From assembly GCA_015069295.1 (NCBI GenBank), contig SVIW01000001.1, positions 287,503 to 351,502 of the forward strand: a stretch of 64,000 nucleotides of DNA, given 5' to 3'. Of the stretch, positions 9,101-17,793 are shown one piece after another. Within the stretch, counting starts at the first letter, position 1. Every line of letters starts with the position of its first letter. A program made the position numbers and the translations under genes. Source of the DNA: Clostridiales bacterium (GTDB lineage Bacteria; Bacillota; Clostridia; Christensenellales; Borkfalkiaceae). The notes below the pieces were generated by a model. It saw nothing but the letters and a program-made list of their open reading frames with translations, made no database searches and had not been told where the DNA came from.

Positions 9101-10555
9101 TTATTCTTCCAAGCCGCCGTCCCTTATCCCCTCTTTTTCAAGCGGAGCTTCTTGTGCTTTCGCCGACTCCTTTTTCAGAGTTTTGAAAAACGCCAAAGTA
9201 AAGGGAATCGCAAAGAAGAAAGCGAAGAAGTCGGAAACCGCCTGACAAGCCTCGATGCCGCGCAACTGAAAAAGATAGGGCAACAGCAATACCGAAGGGA
9301 TATAAAACAGCCCTTGACGGGAAATGGAAATCAGCGAAGCGACCGCCTTGTTTCCAACGACCTGATAGGTAAGCCCCGCCATAAAATTTAACGGCAGCAA
9401 CGGCATCGTGATACATTGCAGCCGCAGCGTAATCGCGCCGATTTCTTTTGCTTGCGCCGACAAGCTGAACGCCTGCATAATCCACGGAGCAAGTATCGCG
9501 CAAAGCGCCGCAAACCCCGCCATCAACGCCGTAGAAAACCCTAAAGTGAAAAGATATGCTAAGCGCACTCTGTCAAAGTGTTTCGCGCTGTAATTATACC
9601 CCAAAACGGGCTGATAGCCCTGCCCTATCCCCAAGGAGATAGAAAAGGCGAGCATAAACATTTTGTTGACGACCCCCAGCGCCGCCTGCGCCGCGTCGCC
9701 GCCGTAGGCGTTTGCCGCATTCATCAAAAGCACCGTGCAAACGCTTGCCAAAATCTGCCGACAAAAGGACGGAAAACCCGTCGCAATGACGTCGAGATAG
9801 ACCTTACATTTAAACGCAACCGCGCGCACGCTTAAACGCACGACCGTCTTGCGGATACAGAACATAAACAAGAGCACGGAAAAACTGATCACTTGGCTGG
9901 AACAGGTCGCAATCGCCGCGCCTTTTACCCCCAAGCCGAAAACGAAAATCAACAGCGGATCTAGCCCGACGTTGACGACGGCGCCAACGACCAAACCGAT
10001 CATCGACAGTACCGCTTTTCCCTCTGCGCGCAGGACGTTGTTCATAACGAAGGACATACACATAAACGGCGCGGAAATGAGGATATATACGGCGTAGTCC
10101 TTCGCATACGCCAGCGTTTCGGGATTCGTCGAACCGAACAGTTTCATCAGCGGAGTCAAGAAAATCAACCCAAACAGCGTAATCAACCCGCCGCAAAGCG
10201 CCGCAATCGCAAAGGTTGAACTTGCAACCCTGTCCGCCCCCTTTCTGTCCCGTTTACCCAACAATCTCGATACGATACTCCCGCTGCCCATACCGAAGGT
10301 AAACCCGACAGCCTGAATAATCGACATCAAAGCCAAAAGGTTGCTGACGGCGGCAATCGCCGAGTCGCCCAATCTTGAAACGAACGCGGTATCCGCGAGA
10401 TTGTATAGCGAGGTAACCATCATACTGAGCATAGTGGGAATCCCCAGTCCGATAACAAGGCGGGACATTTTCTTTTGCGTCATTTTGACGTACTGCGCCC
10501 GCTCGCGTTTTTCAACCTCTATTTCTTCCGTGTTTTTACTTACCGTTTCTTCCAT
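9101..10555 (-). CDS. MATE family multidrug/metabolite exporter
   Basis: This is a 12-helix antiporter of the MATE family, using Na+ or H+ to expel organic compounds. The family's opening pattern is clear (RLVIGLGIPTMLSMMVTSLYNLADTAFVSRLGDSAIAAVS), repeated in the second half. The track start at 10714 is too early: a promoter (TTGCAA, 17 bases, TATAAT) lies inside that extension. I choose the ATG at 10555 (MEETVSKN), giving 484 residues, which is normal. That ATG lies about 8 bases after the -10, so the mRNA should be nearly leaderless, and no Shine-Dalgarno is seen. It is convergent with the esterase and divergent from the next gene. Confidence 0.9.
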   Translation of the reverse strand: MEETVSKNTEEIEVEKRERAQYVKMTQKKMSRLVIGLGIPTMLSMMVTSLYNLADTAFVSRLGDSAIAAVSNLLALMSIIQAVGFTFGMGSGSIVSRLLGKRDRKGADRVASSTFAIAALCGGLITLFGLIFLTPLMKLFGSTNPETLAYAKDYAVYILISAPFMCMSFVMNNVLRAEGKAVLSMIGLVVGAVVNVGLDPLLIFVFGLGVKGAAIATCSSQVISFSVLLFMFCIRKTVVRLSVRAVAFKCKVYLDVIATGFPSFCRQILASVCTVLLMNAANAYGGDAAQAALGVVNKMFMLAFSISLGIGQGYQPVLGYNYSAKHFDRVRLAYLFTLGFSTALMAGFAALCAILAPWIMQAFSLSAQAKEIGAITLRLQCITMPLLPLNFMAGLTYQVVGNKAVASLISISRQGLFYIPSVLLLPYLFQLRGIEACQAVSDFFAFFFAIPFTLAFFKTLKKESAKAQEAPLEKEGIRDGGLEE

Positions 10556-10562
10556 AAATGCT

Positions 10563-10591
10563 ATTATACACCTTTGCGCCCCCTTTTGCAA
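10563..10591 (-). promoter_or_regulatory. MATE gene promoter, leaderless type
   Basis: The minus strand carries TTGCAA, 17 bases, TATAAT. The ATG at 10555 begins 8 bases after the -10, at the expected transcription start. Confidence 0.7.
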
Positions 10592-10646
10592 GCGGGAAAG
10601 CCCGTTTAAAAAATTTTTTCTTCTTTTTTTATCGACGGCTTTCGAC

Positions 10647-10675
10647 TTGCTTTTTCCCTTTTTCCGTGTTATAAT
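10647..10675 (+). promoter_or_regulatory. Promoter of membrane-protein gene, leaderless type
   Basis: TTGCTT, 17 bases, TATAAT. The ATG at 10682 is 7 bases after the -10, so transcription should start at or next to the A of ATG. Confidence 0.72.
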
Positions 10676-10681
10676 ACAGGT

Positions 10682-11482
10682 ATGAAAAACAAACAGACAC
10701 AAGAAGTAAAGCACTTCAAATACAAATTTTCCCCATTATTAATTAGGCTTGCTATCGCAATTATTGCACTCTGCGTTGTTGGATTAGCTTTAAGTGTTTA
10801 CCGTGTTATTGAGGCGGGAGTCCCTACCTTTTTGGATTCGTTAAAATCCCCCTTACTGATTATTTTATGCGTTTTTTGTATCGCCATCGTCGTTGGGATT
10901 TTGCTTTGTTCCCGTTACACGGTGAAAGGCGAATACTACTACGTACAATTTGGTTTTATCAAAAGCAAGTACTCGATTAAGGAAATCACCGCCGTCGTTT
11001 TGGACACGGACACGAAGAAGTTGACCGTATACGTTTGGGAAAACTTTTCCGTTTTAACAATGGAAGCCGAAGACGCGTGGAAATTTGTGGAAACATTACA
11101 AGCAGTAAAACCTTCCATCACCTACAACGTCACCTTAACAACGCCTCCTCCCCCCCGCATGGAAGGCTTTAAAACCTCCCTTATCGGCGCAATTGATGTA
11201 AGCATTGCCTTATGTATTATCCCCCTCGTTTTTTTACTTCCTCTCTGTGGTCAAGTCGGCGCGGTGCTTGGATTGATTTTCCTCGCATCAATCATTCTTC
11301 TTGTCCTTAACGCTTCAATATTAGGAATTCGTTCAATCAAAAAATCCATTAAACAGAAAAAGGCAGGCTCGCCATTACCAATAGCAACTCTCGTTTTAGG
11401 CATTGTTAGTTGCGCGCTTAGTCTCCTTGCCATTATCCTTACCCCCATTTTTTTTATACCCGCACTCTTAATACTTCTCTAA
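10682..11482 (+). CDS. Membrane protein with PH-like domain, function unknown
   Basis: This 266-residue protein has two N-terminal membrane helices (about 23-43 and 57-80), then a PH-like (bPH/YdbT-type) cytoplasmic segment of about 70 residues (SRYTVKGEYYYVQFGFIKSKYSI onward). The C-terminal half has three or four more helices and resembles the DUF4190 type of small membrane proteins. I cannot assign a function. The gene has its own promoter and appears leaderless, and it is followed by two hairpins. It is monocistronic and divergent from the MATE exporter. Confidence 0.75.
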   Translation: MKNKQTQEVKHFKYKFSPLLIRLAIAIIALCVVGLALSVYRVIEAGVPTFLDSLKSPLLIILCVFCIAIVVGILLCSRYTVKGEYYYVQFGFIKSKYSIKEITAVVLDTDTKKLTVYVWENFSVLTMEAEDAWKFVETLQAVKPSITYNVTLTTPPPPRMEGFKTSLIGAIDVSIALCIIPLVFLLPLCGQVGAVLGLIFLASIILLVLNASILGIRSIKKSIKQKKAGSPLPIATLVLGIVSCALSLLAIILTPIFFIPALLILL

Positions 11483-11505
11483 AGCAATTAACACCTAATA
11501 CACCT

Positions 11506-11532
11506 AAGCACTCAAAGATAAATTGAGTGCTT
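11506..11532 (+). terminator. Hairpin after membrane-protein gene
   Basis: AAGCACTCAA pairs with TTGAGTGCTT around a 7-base loop. The T-tract that follows is broken, so termination strength is uncertain. Confidence 0.6.
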
Positions 11533-11550
11533 TAATTTATTGATAATCAT

Positions 11551-11593
11551 AAAAGCGACGAGTTCTGTATTCCACAGAATTCGTCGCTTTTTC
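11551..11593. terminator. Bidirectional terminator ending the V/A-ATPase operon
   Basis: A long stem (AAAAGCGACG... with ...CGTCGCTTTT) has an A-run before and a T-run after. It serves the ATPase operon on the minus strand and backs up the gene on the plus strand. Confidence 0.85.
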
Positions 11594-11605
11594 CTAATAT
11601 GCTTT

Positions 11606-12226
11606 TTACGATTTACTTTTTACTTTCATCAAACGCACGACCGCCGCGCGCTCGTTTTCGTCCAATTTGTCTTTGATATATTTTATCGTTTCTTCCAGCT
11701 GGGGAATCATAACGTATTCTAAGGCGTTGACGCGGCGCTTGTTCCGTTCGATTTCTTCCGCCAACATACGCACCGCTTTTTCCGTCTGCGCCAATTTAAC
11801 CATTTGCGGCAACAATTCCGCCGCCTTTTGCACCGAATAATCCGCTTCGCCCGTGATTTCCGAATAGGCGTAGGGCAACCCCTTTGCCTTTTCTTGCCTG
11901 ACGACGGTAATCCTCGGCACGTCCACGCCCATCACGCTCTCCGTTTCACACTCCGCATTCAACGCAACCGAGGGCATGGCAAACGCCGTCTCCGCTTCAA
12001 ACGCAGGCGTCAGCGCGCGGGCAAGCGCAAACTGCTTTAAAACAGACGACAACGCCGCCTCTACCCCTTCGCGCAACGATTTCGTTTCGCGCAAAAGAAT
12101 GGTAAACCGCCGAATCATCTCGTCTGATTTGTCTTTCAGCAACTTATGCCCGCGTACCGCCGTTGCTAAGCGGCCTTTTAACTTTTTCAACTCCATACGA
12201 GTGGGGTTTACGTTAAGCCTCGCCAT
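11606..12226 (-). CDS. ntpD: V/A-type ATPase subunit D (central stalk)
   Basis: Subunit D forms the rotating central axle in the A3B3 head. The N-terminus [20 protein letters not shown] is diagnostic, followed by long helices. The track start at 12253 is too early; the ATG at 12226 follows GGAGAGGAG and gives 206 residues. It overlaps the end of ntpB by 14 bases, implying coupled translation. It is the last gene of the operon and is followed by a strong terminator. Confidence 0.95.
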   Translation of the reverse strand: MARLNVNPTRMELKKLKGRLATAVRGHKLLKDKSDEMIRRFTILLRETKSLREGVEAALSSVLKQFALARALTPAFEAETAFAMPSVALNAECETESVMGVDVPRITVVRQEKAKGLPYAYSEITGEADYSVQKAAELLPQMVKLAQTEKAVRMLAEEIERNKRRVNALEYVMIPQLEETIKYIKDKLDENERAAVVRLMKVKSKS

Positions 12227-13601
12227 TCTCCTCTCCGTGCATATATTTCTCAATGTATTCCGTGCGAATACGCTTCAATTCGCCCTTGGGCAAAATCTTC
12301 AACAGTTTCCAACCCAAATCGAGCGTTTCCTCAATCGTTCTGTCCTTTGCAAACCCCTGATTGACGTATTCTCTTTCAAACGCCTCGGCAAATTTTGCAT
12401 ACAGTTTATCCACGTCGGAAAGCGCCGCCTCGCCAAGGATTGCGGACAGTTCTTTGCTCTCTTTCCCGCGCGCGTACGCCGCGAATAATTGATTCATCGT
12501 ATCGGCGTGATCCTCTCTCGTCTTGCCCCTGCCTATCCCTTTATCCTTCAAACGGGAAAGGGAGGGCAACACGTCCACGGGCGGATTGACACCCTTTTTA
12601 TACAAATCGCGCGAAAGAATAATCTGCCCCTCGGTAATATACCCCGTAAGGTCGGGGATAGGATGCGTTTTATCGTCTTCGGGCATCGTTAAAATGGGAA
12701 TTTGCGTAATCGAGCCCTCTTTCCCGCGAATACGCCCCGCTCTTTCGTACAGACCTGCAAGGTCGGTATACAAATACCCCGGGTACCCTCTTCTGCCGGG
12801 CACTTCCCTGCGCGCCGCCGATACCTCTCGAAGCGCCTCGGCGTAGTTGGTGATGTCCGTCATAATGACGAGCACGTGCATTCCCTTTTCAAAAGCAAGG
12901 TATTCCGCGCAAGTCAACGCCATACGCGGCGTAGCGATACGCTCTACGGCAGGGTCGTTGGCAAGGTTGGTAAACAAAACCGTCCTTTCGATTGCGCCCG
13001 TGCGTTTGAAATCGTCCACGAAATACTGCGCCTCTTCAAAGGTAATCCCTATCGCCGCAAATACGACGGCAAATTTACAATCCCCGCTTCTTACCTTAGC
13101 CTGACGGGCAATCTGCGCCGCCAATTCGGCGTGCGGCAAGCCGCTCATTGAAAATACGGGCAGTTTTTGCCCTCGAACGAGGGTGTTTAATCCGTCGATA
13201 GCCGAAACCCCCGTCTGAATAAACTCGTTGGGATAATCGCGCGCGGCGGGATTGATGGGCTCGCCGTTGATATCCAATTTCTTTTCGGGAATAATCGGCG
13301 CGCCGCCGTCGCGGGGATTGCCCATACCGTCAAAGACTCTGCCCAGCATATCTTCCGAAACGGAAAGCTGTTGACTGTGCCCTAAAAACCTTGCTTTTGC
13401 ACCCGAAATTTGTAAACCTTGCGAATTTTCAAACAACTGCACCACCGCTTTATCGCGGTTGATTTCCAACACCTTGCCAAGACGGATTTCCCCGCTCGTA
13501 TTGACGATTTCGACAAGCTCGTTATATTTAACCCCCTCGACGCCCTCGACGACCATCAAAGGGCCTACGACTTCGCGAATCGTTTTATATTCTTTATACA
13601 T
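12213..13601 (-). CDS. ntpB: V/A-type ATPase subunit B
   Basis: This is the non-catalytic nucleotide-binding subunit of the head. The N-terminus [20 protein letters not shown] and the conserved [16 protein letters not shown] and [15 protein letters not shown] segments identify it. The ATG at 13601 follows a GGGGG site and overlaps the end of ntpA by 8 bases (ATGTATAA). The track's 13622 start adds seven unsupported residues. The resulting length, 462, is normal. Confidence 0.96.
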   Translation of the reverse strand: MYKEYKTIREVVGPLMVVEGVEGVKYNELVEIVNTSGEIRLGKVLEINRDKAVVQLFENSQGLQISGAKARFLGHSQQLSVSEDMLGRVFDGMGNPRDGGAPIIPEKKLDINGEPINPAARDYPNEFIQTGVSAIDGLNTLVRGQKLPVFSMSGLPHAELAAQIARQAKVRSGDCKFAVVFAAIGITFEEAQYFVDDFKRTGAIERTVLFTNLANDPAVERIATPRMALTCAEYLAFEKGMHVLVIMTDITNYAEALREVSAARREVPGRRGYPGYLYTDLAGLYERAGRIRGKEGSITQIPILTMPEDDKTHPIPDLTGYITEGQIILSRDLYKKGVNPPVDVLPSLSRLKDKGIGRGKTREDHADTMNQLFAAYARGKESKELSAILGEAALSDVDKLYAKFAEAFEREYVNQGFAKDRTIEETLDLGWKLLKILPKGELKRIRTEYIEKYMHGEENGEA

Positions 13602-15363
13602 CGTCGCTACCCCCTTCGGCAACCGCTTTCAGCTGCGCGGTCATCGCCACGAAAATTTCGTCGAATTTCGAAATATCCTCTTCCGCGATATATTTCGCAC
13701 GCCCAATCATTTCCTTGCAAGAGCAAGCAAGAATCTCATCCAAACTCGCGTACGAAGCGATTGCCTCGCCCGCCAAGCGGTTAAATTCGTAAATAAGTTT
13801 CAGCATCAAAAACTGCTTATAGGTCGAAGTATAGGTGTCCACTTCGTGGAATGCGTTTTGATGCAAATAGTCCTCGCGGATAATCTTCGCCGTTTCCATC
13901 GTCAAACGGTCTTTCGAAGAAAGCGCGTCCATACCGACGAGGCGCACGATTTCATCCAAAGCCGCCTCTTCCTGCAAAATCGTCATTACGAATTGACGGT
14001 ATTTAAAATAGTCAACCCCCACGCTTTCATCATACCAATCTTTCATTCTATCCGCATACAACGAATAACTGATCAGCCAATCGATAGCGGGGAAATGCCG
14101 CTTGTAAGCCAATGCCGACGACAACCCCCAAAAGACTTTGACGATACGCAAAGTCGCTTGCGCAACCGGTTCGCTCAAATCCCCGCCCGGAGGGGAAACC
14201 GCGCCGATTGCCGTAACCGAGCCCGTCTTTTCCTCACTGCCGAGCAGTTTTACAATCCCCGCGCGTTCGTAGAATTCCGCCAAACGGGAAGCAAGATAGG
14301 CAGGGTAGCCCTCGTCGCCGGGCATTTCTTCCAAACGCCCGCTCATCTCTCTAAGCGCCTCCGCCCAACGGGAAGTCGAATCCGCCATAATCGCCACGTT
14401 ATAACCCATATCGCGGAAATATTCCGCAATGGTAATCCCCGTATAAATAGACGCCTCGCGCGCCGCAACGGGCATATCCGAAGTGTTGGCAATCAATACC
14501 GTTCTCTTCATCAACGGCTCGCCCGTCTTCGGGTCTTTCAATTCGGGAAACTCGTTTAAAACGTCCGTCATCTCGTTGCCGCGTTCACCGCAGCCGACGT
14601 AGACGATAATATCCGCGTCCGCCCATTTTGCAAGCTGGTGCTGTACGACCGTTTTTCCGCTGCCGAAAGGTCCGGGCACGGCTGCCACGCCCCCTTTGGC
14701 GATGGGGAAAAGCGTATCGATAACGCGCTGACCCGTAACCATGGGCTTGGTCGGCGACATTTTTTCGCGGTAAGGCCTACCCTTTCGAACGGGCCATTTT
14801 CGAAGCATCGCAACCGATTTTTTCTCGCCGTTTTCCGTGCGGATCACGGCAACCGTTTCTTCGATGGTGTATTCCCCTTCCAAAATCTCGCAAACCTCGC
14901 CTTTCAGCCCGTGGGGCACTAAAATTTTATGCTCGACGATTTCCGTTTCGTTGACAATCCCCAAAACGTCCCCTTCCTGCACCCTATCCCCCACCTTTAC
15001 GCGGGGCAAAAACAACCATTTTTTCTCACGGTCGAGGTTATTGACGGAAACGCCGCGGGAAATGCGGTCGCCGTACTGAAAATATAAGGCGGTCAAAGGG
15101 CGTTGTATCCCGTCGAAAATACCCGTAATCAAACCGGGCGCAAGCTCCGCCGAAAGGGGCTCGCCCGTGGAATACACTTCTTCCCCCGGTCCCAAACCCG
15201 AAGTCTCTTCGTAGACCTGAATCGAGGCTTTGTCCCCGCGAAGTTCGATAATTTCCCCAATCAGTCCTTTATCGGAAACCCGCACAACGTCGTAAAGTTT
15301 CGATTCCGCCATATTTTCCGCGATGATCAAAGGACCGGAAATTTTTACTGTCTTACCTGCCAT
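13594..15363 (-). CDS. ntpA: V/A-type ATPase catalytic subunit A
   Basis: This 589-residue catalytic subunit hydrolyses or makes ATP. It has the P-loop [13 protein letters not shown] near residue 230, the downstream [29 protein letters not shown] motif and the A-type non-homologous insert before the P-loop. It starts with ATG after GAGAGGA. It lies between ntpF and ntpB in the same operon. Confidence 0.97.
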   Translation of the reverse strand: MAGKTVKISGPLIIAENMAESKLYDVVRVSDKGLIGEIIELRGDKASIQVYEETSGLGPGEEVYSTGEPLSAELAPGLITGIFDGIQRPLTALYFQYGDRISRGVSVNNLDREKKWLFLPRVKVGDRVQEGDVLGIVNETEIVEHKILVPHGLKGEVCEILEGEYTIEETVAVIRTENGEKKSVAMLRKWPVRKGRPYREKMSPTKPMVTGQRVIDTLFPIAKGGVAAVPGPFGSGKTVVQHQLAKWADADIIVYVGCGERGNEMTDVLNEFPELKDPKTGEPLMKRTVLIANTSDMPVAAREASIYTGITIAEYFRDMGYNVAIMADSTSRWAEALREMSGRLEEMPGDEGYPAYLASRLAEFYERAGIVKLLGSEEKTGSVTAIGAVSPPGGDLSEPVAQATLRIVKVFWGLSSALAYKRHFPAIDWLISYSLYADRMKDWYDESVGVDYFKYRQFVMTILQEEAALDEIVRLVGMDALSSKDRLTMETAKIIREDYLHQNAFHEVDTYTSTYKQFLMLKLIYEFNRLAGEAIASYASLDEILACSCKEMIGRAKYIAEEDISKFDEIFVAMTAQLKAVAEGGSDDV

Positions 15364-15388
15364 TTAATTTTTCCTCTCTGTTTTTCAA

Positions 15389-15706
15389 CTAATCGTTGTG
15401 GAAAAGAATATCCACGCCCAAAGCACGCTCCATAGCGTTTTTTAACACTTCCATACCGTAACCGTCGCTATTCCCCGAAGGGATACTGACCACGACGGGA
15501 TACGCTTCCTCGTCAAAACGTTTTAGAAATTCCGTCAACGGACGGGCGAGGTCTTCGGTTAAAAAGATAATTTGGTATTCTTTGGCGATTTTTCTCAAAA
15601 TTTCCCGCGCTTTTTTCTCGTTTTCCGCAGGATAGGTCGCAACCCCCGCCGCTTTAAACACCAAAATCCCCTCGTCGCCCCCGACGATTGCCATTTTCCC
15701 AAGCAT
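15389..15706 (-). CDS. ntpF: V/A-type ATPase subunit F
   Basis: This 105-residue small regulatory subunit sits on the central stalk. MAIVGGDEGILVFKAAGV at the start and the IIFLTEDLARPL segment fit the family. The ATG has GGAGGG upstream. It lies between subunits C and A, as in other bacterial V-type operons. Confidence 0.9.
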   Translation of the reverse strand: MLGKMAIVGGDEGILVFKAAGVATYPAENEKKAREILRKIAKEYQIIFLTEDLARPLTEFLKRFDEEAYPVVVSIPSGNSDGYGMEVLKNAMERALGVDILFHND

Positions 15707-15721
15707 TGTTCTTCCCTCCGT

Positions 15722-16699
15722 TTACAGCGCGCGCAAGCGGCGTTTTATTTCCCGCTCGGCTTCCCCCGCCAAAAGACAGGCAAACACGATGCGCACGTTG
15801 GCGTTTTCCGCTCGGCGGCGGTATACGTAATACAAAAACGGCTCGCTTCCTTTCAAATCGAATTTCCGTTTTTCAAAATACGCAACCTCAAAACTGCTCA
15901 CGGTTTTTTCCGCTTCCGTCATCGGCAGCCCCTTTTCCTTGGCGTCCAGACAAAGCCCGACGAATTGCGCGTACGGCGTTTTTGCAAAGGCACGGCGGAG
16001 TTTTTCATTATCCTGCGTGAAAAATCTTTCCAGCTCGTTTTCCGTCAATTCTCCGCCGGGGAGATATTGTCCTTGCGCCTGCGCGAAATCTATCGCGCGC
16101 AGGGAAGTCAAAATATTGATACAGTCCGCCTTTTCCGCAAGCAAACGCCTTAAAACGGCGTTTCCTTTCGCCGTGTCCCGAAGAGCTGCGTACAGGGCTT
16201 TTTCAAAAATCGCACCCGCTTTCGCCCCCGACGGTTCCTCTTGCAAAAGGGCGGTTACTTCTTCACACGCCCCACCCAGATACGCGTTGAACTCTTTTAT
16301 CGGCGCAAAATCCCCCGCTTGAATACAAGCGGTCAACTGCGCCAGCGGAAACAAGCCCGACGGAGCGAGCAGCCTCTTTTCGTCTATCCCCAAATACACC
16401 GATTTTACCAATGCTTTTGCGTTGTGAAAATCGCGGGGCAACAGCAAAAAGTTTTTCTCTGCCGCCGACGGCGAGTAGGTGCGAACGAATTCGTCTATCG
16501 CCCCCTCTTCCGCTTTTATTAAGTTTTCGTATTCGTACACGCTTGCCGCCGTTTCGCCGTTGCCGTAGCCGCTTTCGCCAAGCATACGGAAAGCGTCCTC
16601 AACGCCGACCTCGCAGAAACGGAAAATCTTCTCTTTCAATAAGCGTTTTTCCCGCACGGCAATCACGCCGTTCGTGTACGTGGTATCAAAATAAGGCAT
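15722..16699 (-). CDS. ntpC: V/A-type ATPase subunit C
   Basis: This helical connector (325 residues) links the rotor ring to the central stalk. It is recognised by size, helical composition, the characteristic NVRIVFACLLAGE segment close to the C-terminus and its place between E and F. The track start is a TTG at 16711. I prefer the ATG at 16699 (MPYFDTTYTNG), which follows TTGGAG at 6 bases. Sequence conservation in this subunit is low, so the call leans partly on position. Confidence 0.88.
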   Translation of the reverse strand: MPYFDTTYTNGVIAVREKRLLKEKIFRFCEVGVEDAFRMLGESGYGNGETAASVYEYENLIKAEEGAIDEFVRTYSPSAAEKNFLLLPRDFHNAKALVKSVYLGIDEKRLLAPSGLFPLAQLTACIQAGDFAPIKEFNAYLGGACEEVTALLQEEPSGAKAGAIFEKALYAALRDTAKGNAVLRRLLAEKADCINILTSLRAIDFAQAQGQYLPGGELTENELERFFTQDNEKLRRAFAKTPYAQFVGLCLDAKEKGLPMTEAEKTVSSFEVAYFEKRKFDLKGSEPFLYYVYRRRAENANVRIVFACLLAGEAEREIKRRLRAL

Positions 16700-16716
16700 T
16701 TTGTTCTCCAACGAAT

Positions 16717-17286
16717 TTATTTAAATATCGATTTTGCCAGCGCCGCCTGATTTTCTTCCCGATCGACGGCAAGCAACGCCCCAAACGAAAGGTCTTTGTC
16801 CGAAATCTTCCCTTTCAAATACAATCCCCCGTCCAAAGGCAAGGTCGCTTCCTCAAAAAGGAGTTTCTTTTCCTTGGCGACAGGCAAGCGTTTTACATCG
16901 CTTGCATAACGGAAATTATCAGCAAAGCAAACGACATCCCCTTCTTCCGCATACGAGCGTAGCAGATTGTCCACAAGCCGCAAACAGTCCTCTTTTGAAA
17001 GCTCCAGCAAACGGCTGAGCGCCTCGTCGTACAACGCGTCGATGACCTTACGCTTTTCGGCAAGCAACAGCTTTGCTCCGTCCAAACGCGCGTCCGCCGC
17101 CCGCTTTTCCAAAATAGCAATTCGCTTTTCCGCCGCTTCTTTTTCCGTCTGTTTCCGCAAGGTTTCCGCGCGCAAAGAAGCCTCGGCAAGCAATTTCGCC
17201 GCCTTGCTTTCCGCCTCCGCGATAATCGTTTGCGCCTCTAACTGCGCGTCGGAAATAATTCTTTCCACCAAAAGTTGCGTACTCAT
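16717..17286 (-). CDS. ntpE: V/A-type ATPase subunit E (peripheral stalk)
   Basis: This 189-residue stalk subunit has a long charged, alanine-rich helix (residues about 10-100, AEAESKAAKLLAEASLRAETLRKQ) and a globular C-terminal domain that holds the head. It pairs with the G/H-type subunit encoded first in the operon. It lies between K and C. Confidence 0.9.
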   Translation of the reverse strand: MSTQLLVERIISDAQLEAQTIIAEAESKAAKLLAEASLRAETLRKQTEKEAAEKRIAILEKRAADARLDGAKLLLAEKRKVIDALYDEALSRLLELSKEDCLRLVDNLLRSYAEEGDVVCFADNFRYASDVKRLPVAKEKKLLFEEATLPLDGGLYLKGKISDKDLSFGALLAVDREENQAALAKSIFK

Positions 17287-17306
17287 AAAACCGCCTTAAA
17301 ACCGCC

Positions 17307-17762
17307 TTAACCGATTTGCCCTACCAACATAATCGAGATGATAAGCCCAAGGATTGCGTAGAATTCGATCATACCCGGATATACGATCAATTTCCCCGAA
17401 AGGGATTCTTGCTTGCCGACGGCGTAGATACAATTCGCCGCCGCTTTGCCTTGGAAATACCCGGACGCAAGACCGGAAATTGCCATCGGCAATACCGCGC
17501 CGAGCATTGCAAACCCAGCAGCTTTCGACATACCTTCCGCCAAACCGCCCGAGGCAATGATACCGATGATAAAGCCGTAGATACCTTGCGTTGCAGGCAG
17601 CAAAACGAGAACCATAATTTTACCGAACTTCTTGGGCTCTTCGCCCAAAACGCCGGCAGCAGCCGCGCTCGTCTTATAAAGCCCGACGCAGGAACCTACA
17701 CCGCAAAGCAATACGCAGATTGAGATACCGATAATTGCTATAGAATAGCCCGTTGTAAACAT
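17307..17762 (-). CDS. ntpK: V/A-type ATPase rotor subunit K, sodium-type binding site
   Basis: This 151-residue proteolipid has four membrane helices and forms the rotor ring. The ion-binding residues known from the Enterococcus hirae Na+ V-ATPase appear conserved: Thr-Gln in LPATQGIYGF, Gln in SGYFQGKAAA and Glu in MIEFYAILG. This suggests Na+ rather than H+ coupling. Family knowledge supplies the residue roles; the match was made by eye. It starts after GGAGGAT and lies between I and E. Confidence 0.93.
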   Translation of the reverse strand: MFTTGYSIAIIGISICVLLCGVGSCVGLYKTSAAAAGVLGEEPKKFGKIMVLVLLPATQGIYGFIIGIIASGGLAEGMSKAAGFAMLGAVLPMAISGLASGYFQGKAAANCIYAVGKQESLSGKLIVYPGMIEFYAILGLIISIMLVGQIG

Positions 17763-17793
17763 ATAAAATCCTCCGATTTTTCTTTTTTTCTTT

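Noticed and set aside
10556-10714. N-terminal extension of the MATE protein in the ORF track
   Set aside because: A promoter lies inside this stretch and the extra residues are basic and unlike any MATE N-terminus.
13459-14559. Plus-strand ORF of 366 aa
   Set aside because: Antisense of ntpA/ntpB, whose motifs are unmistakable.
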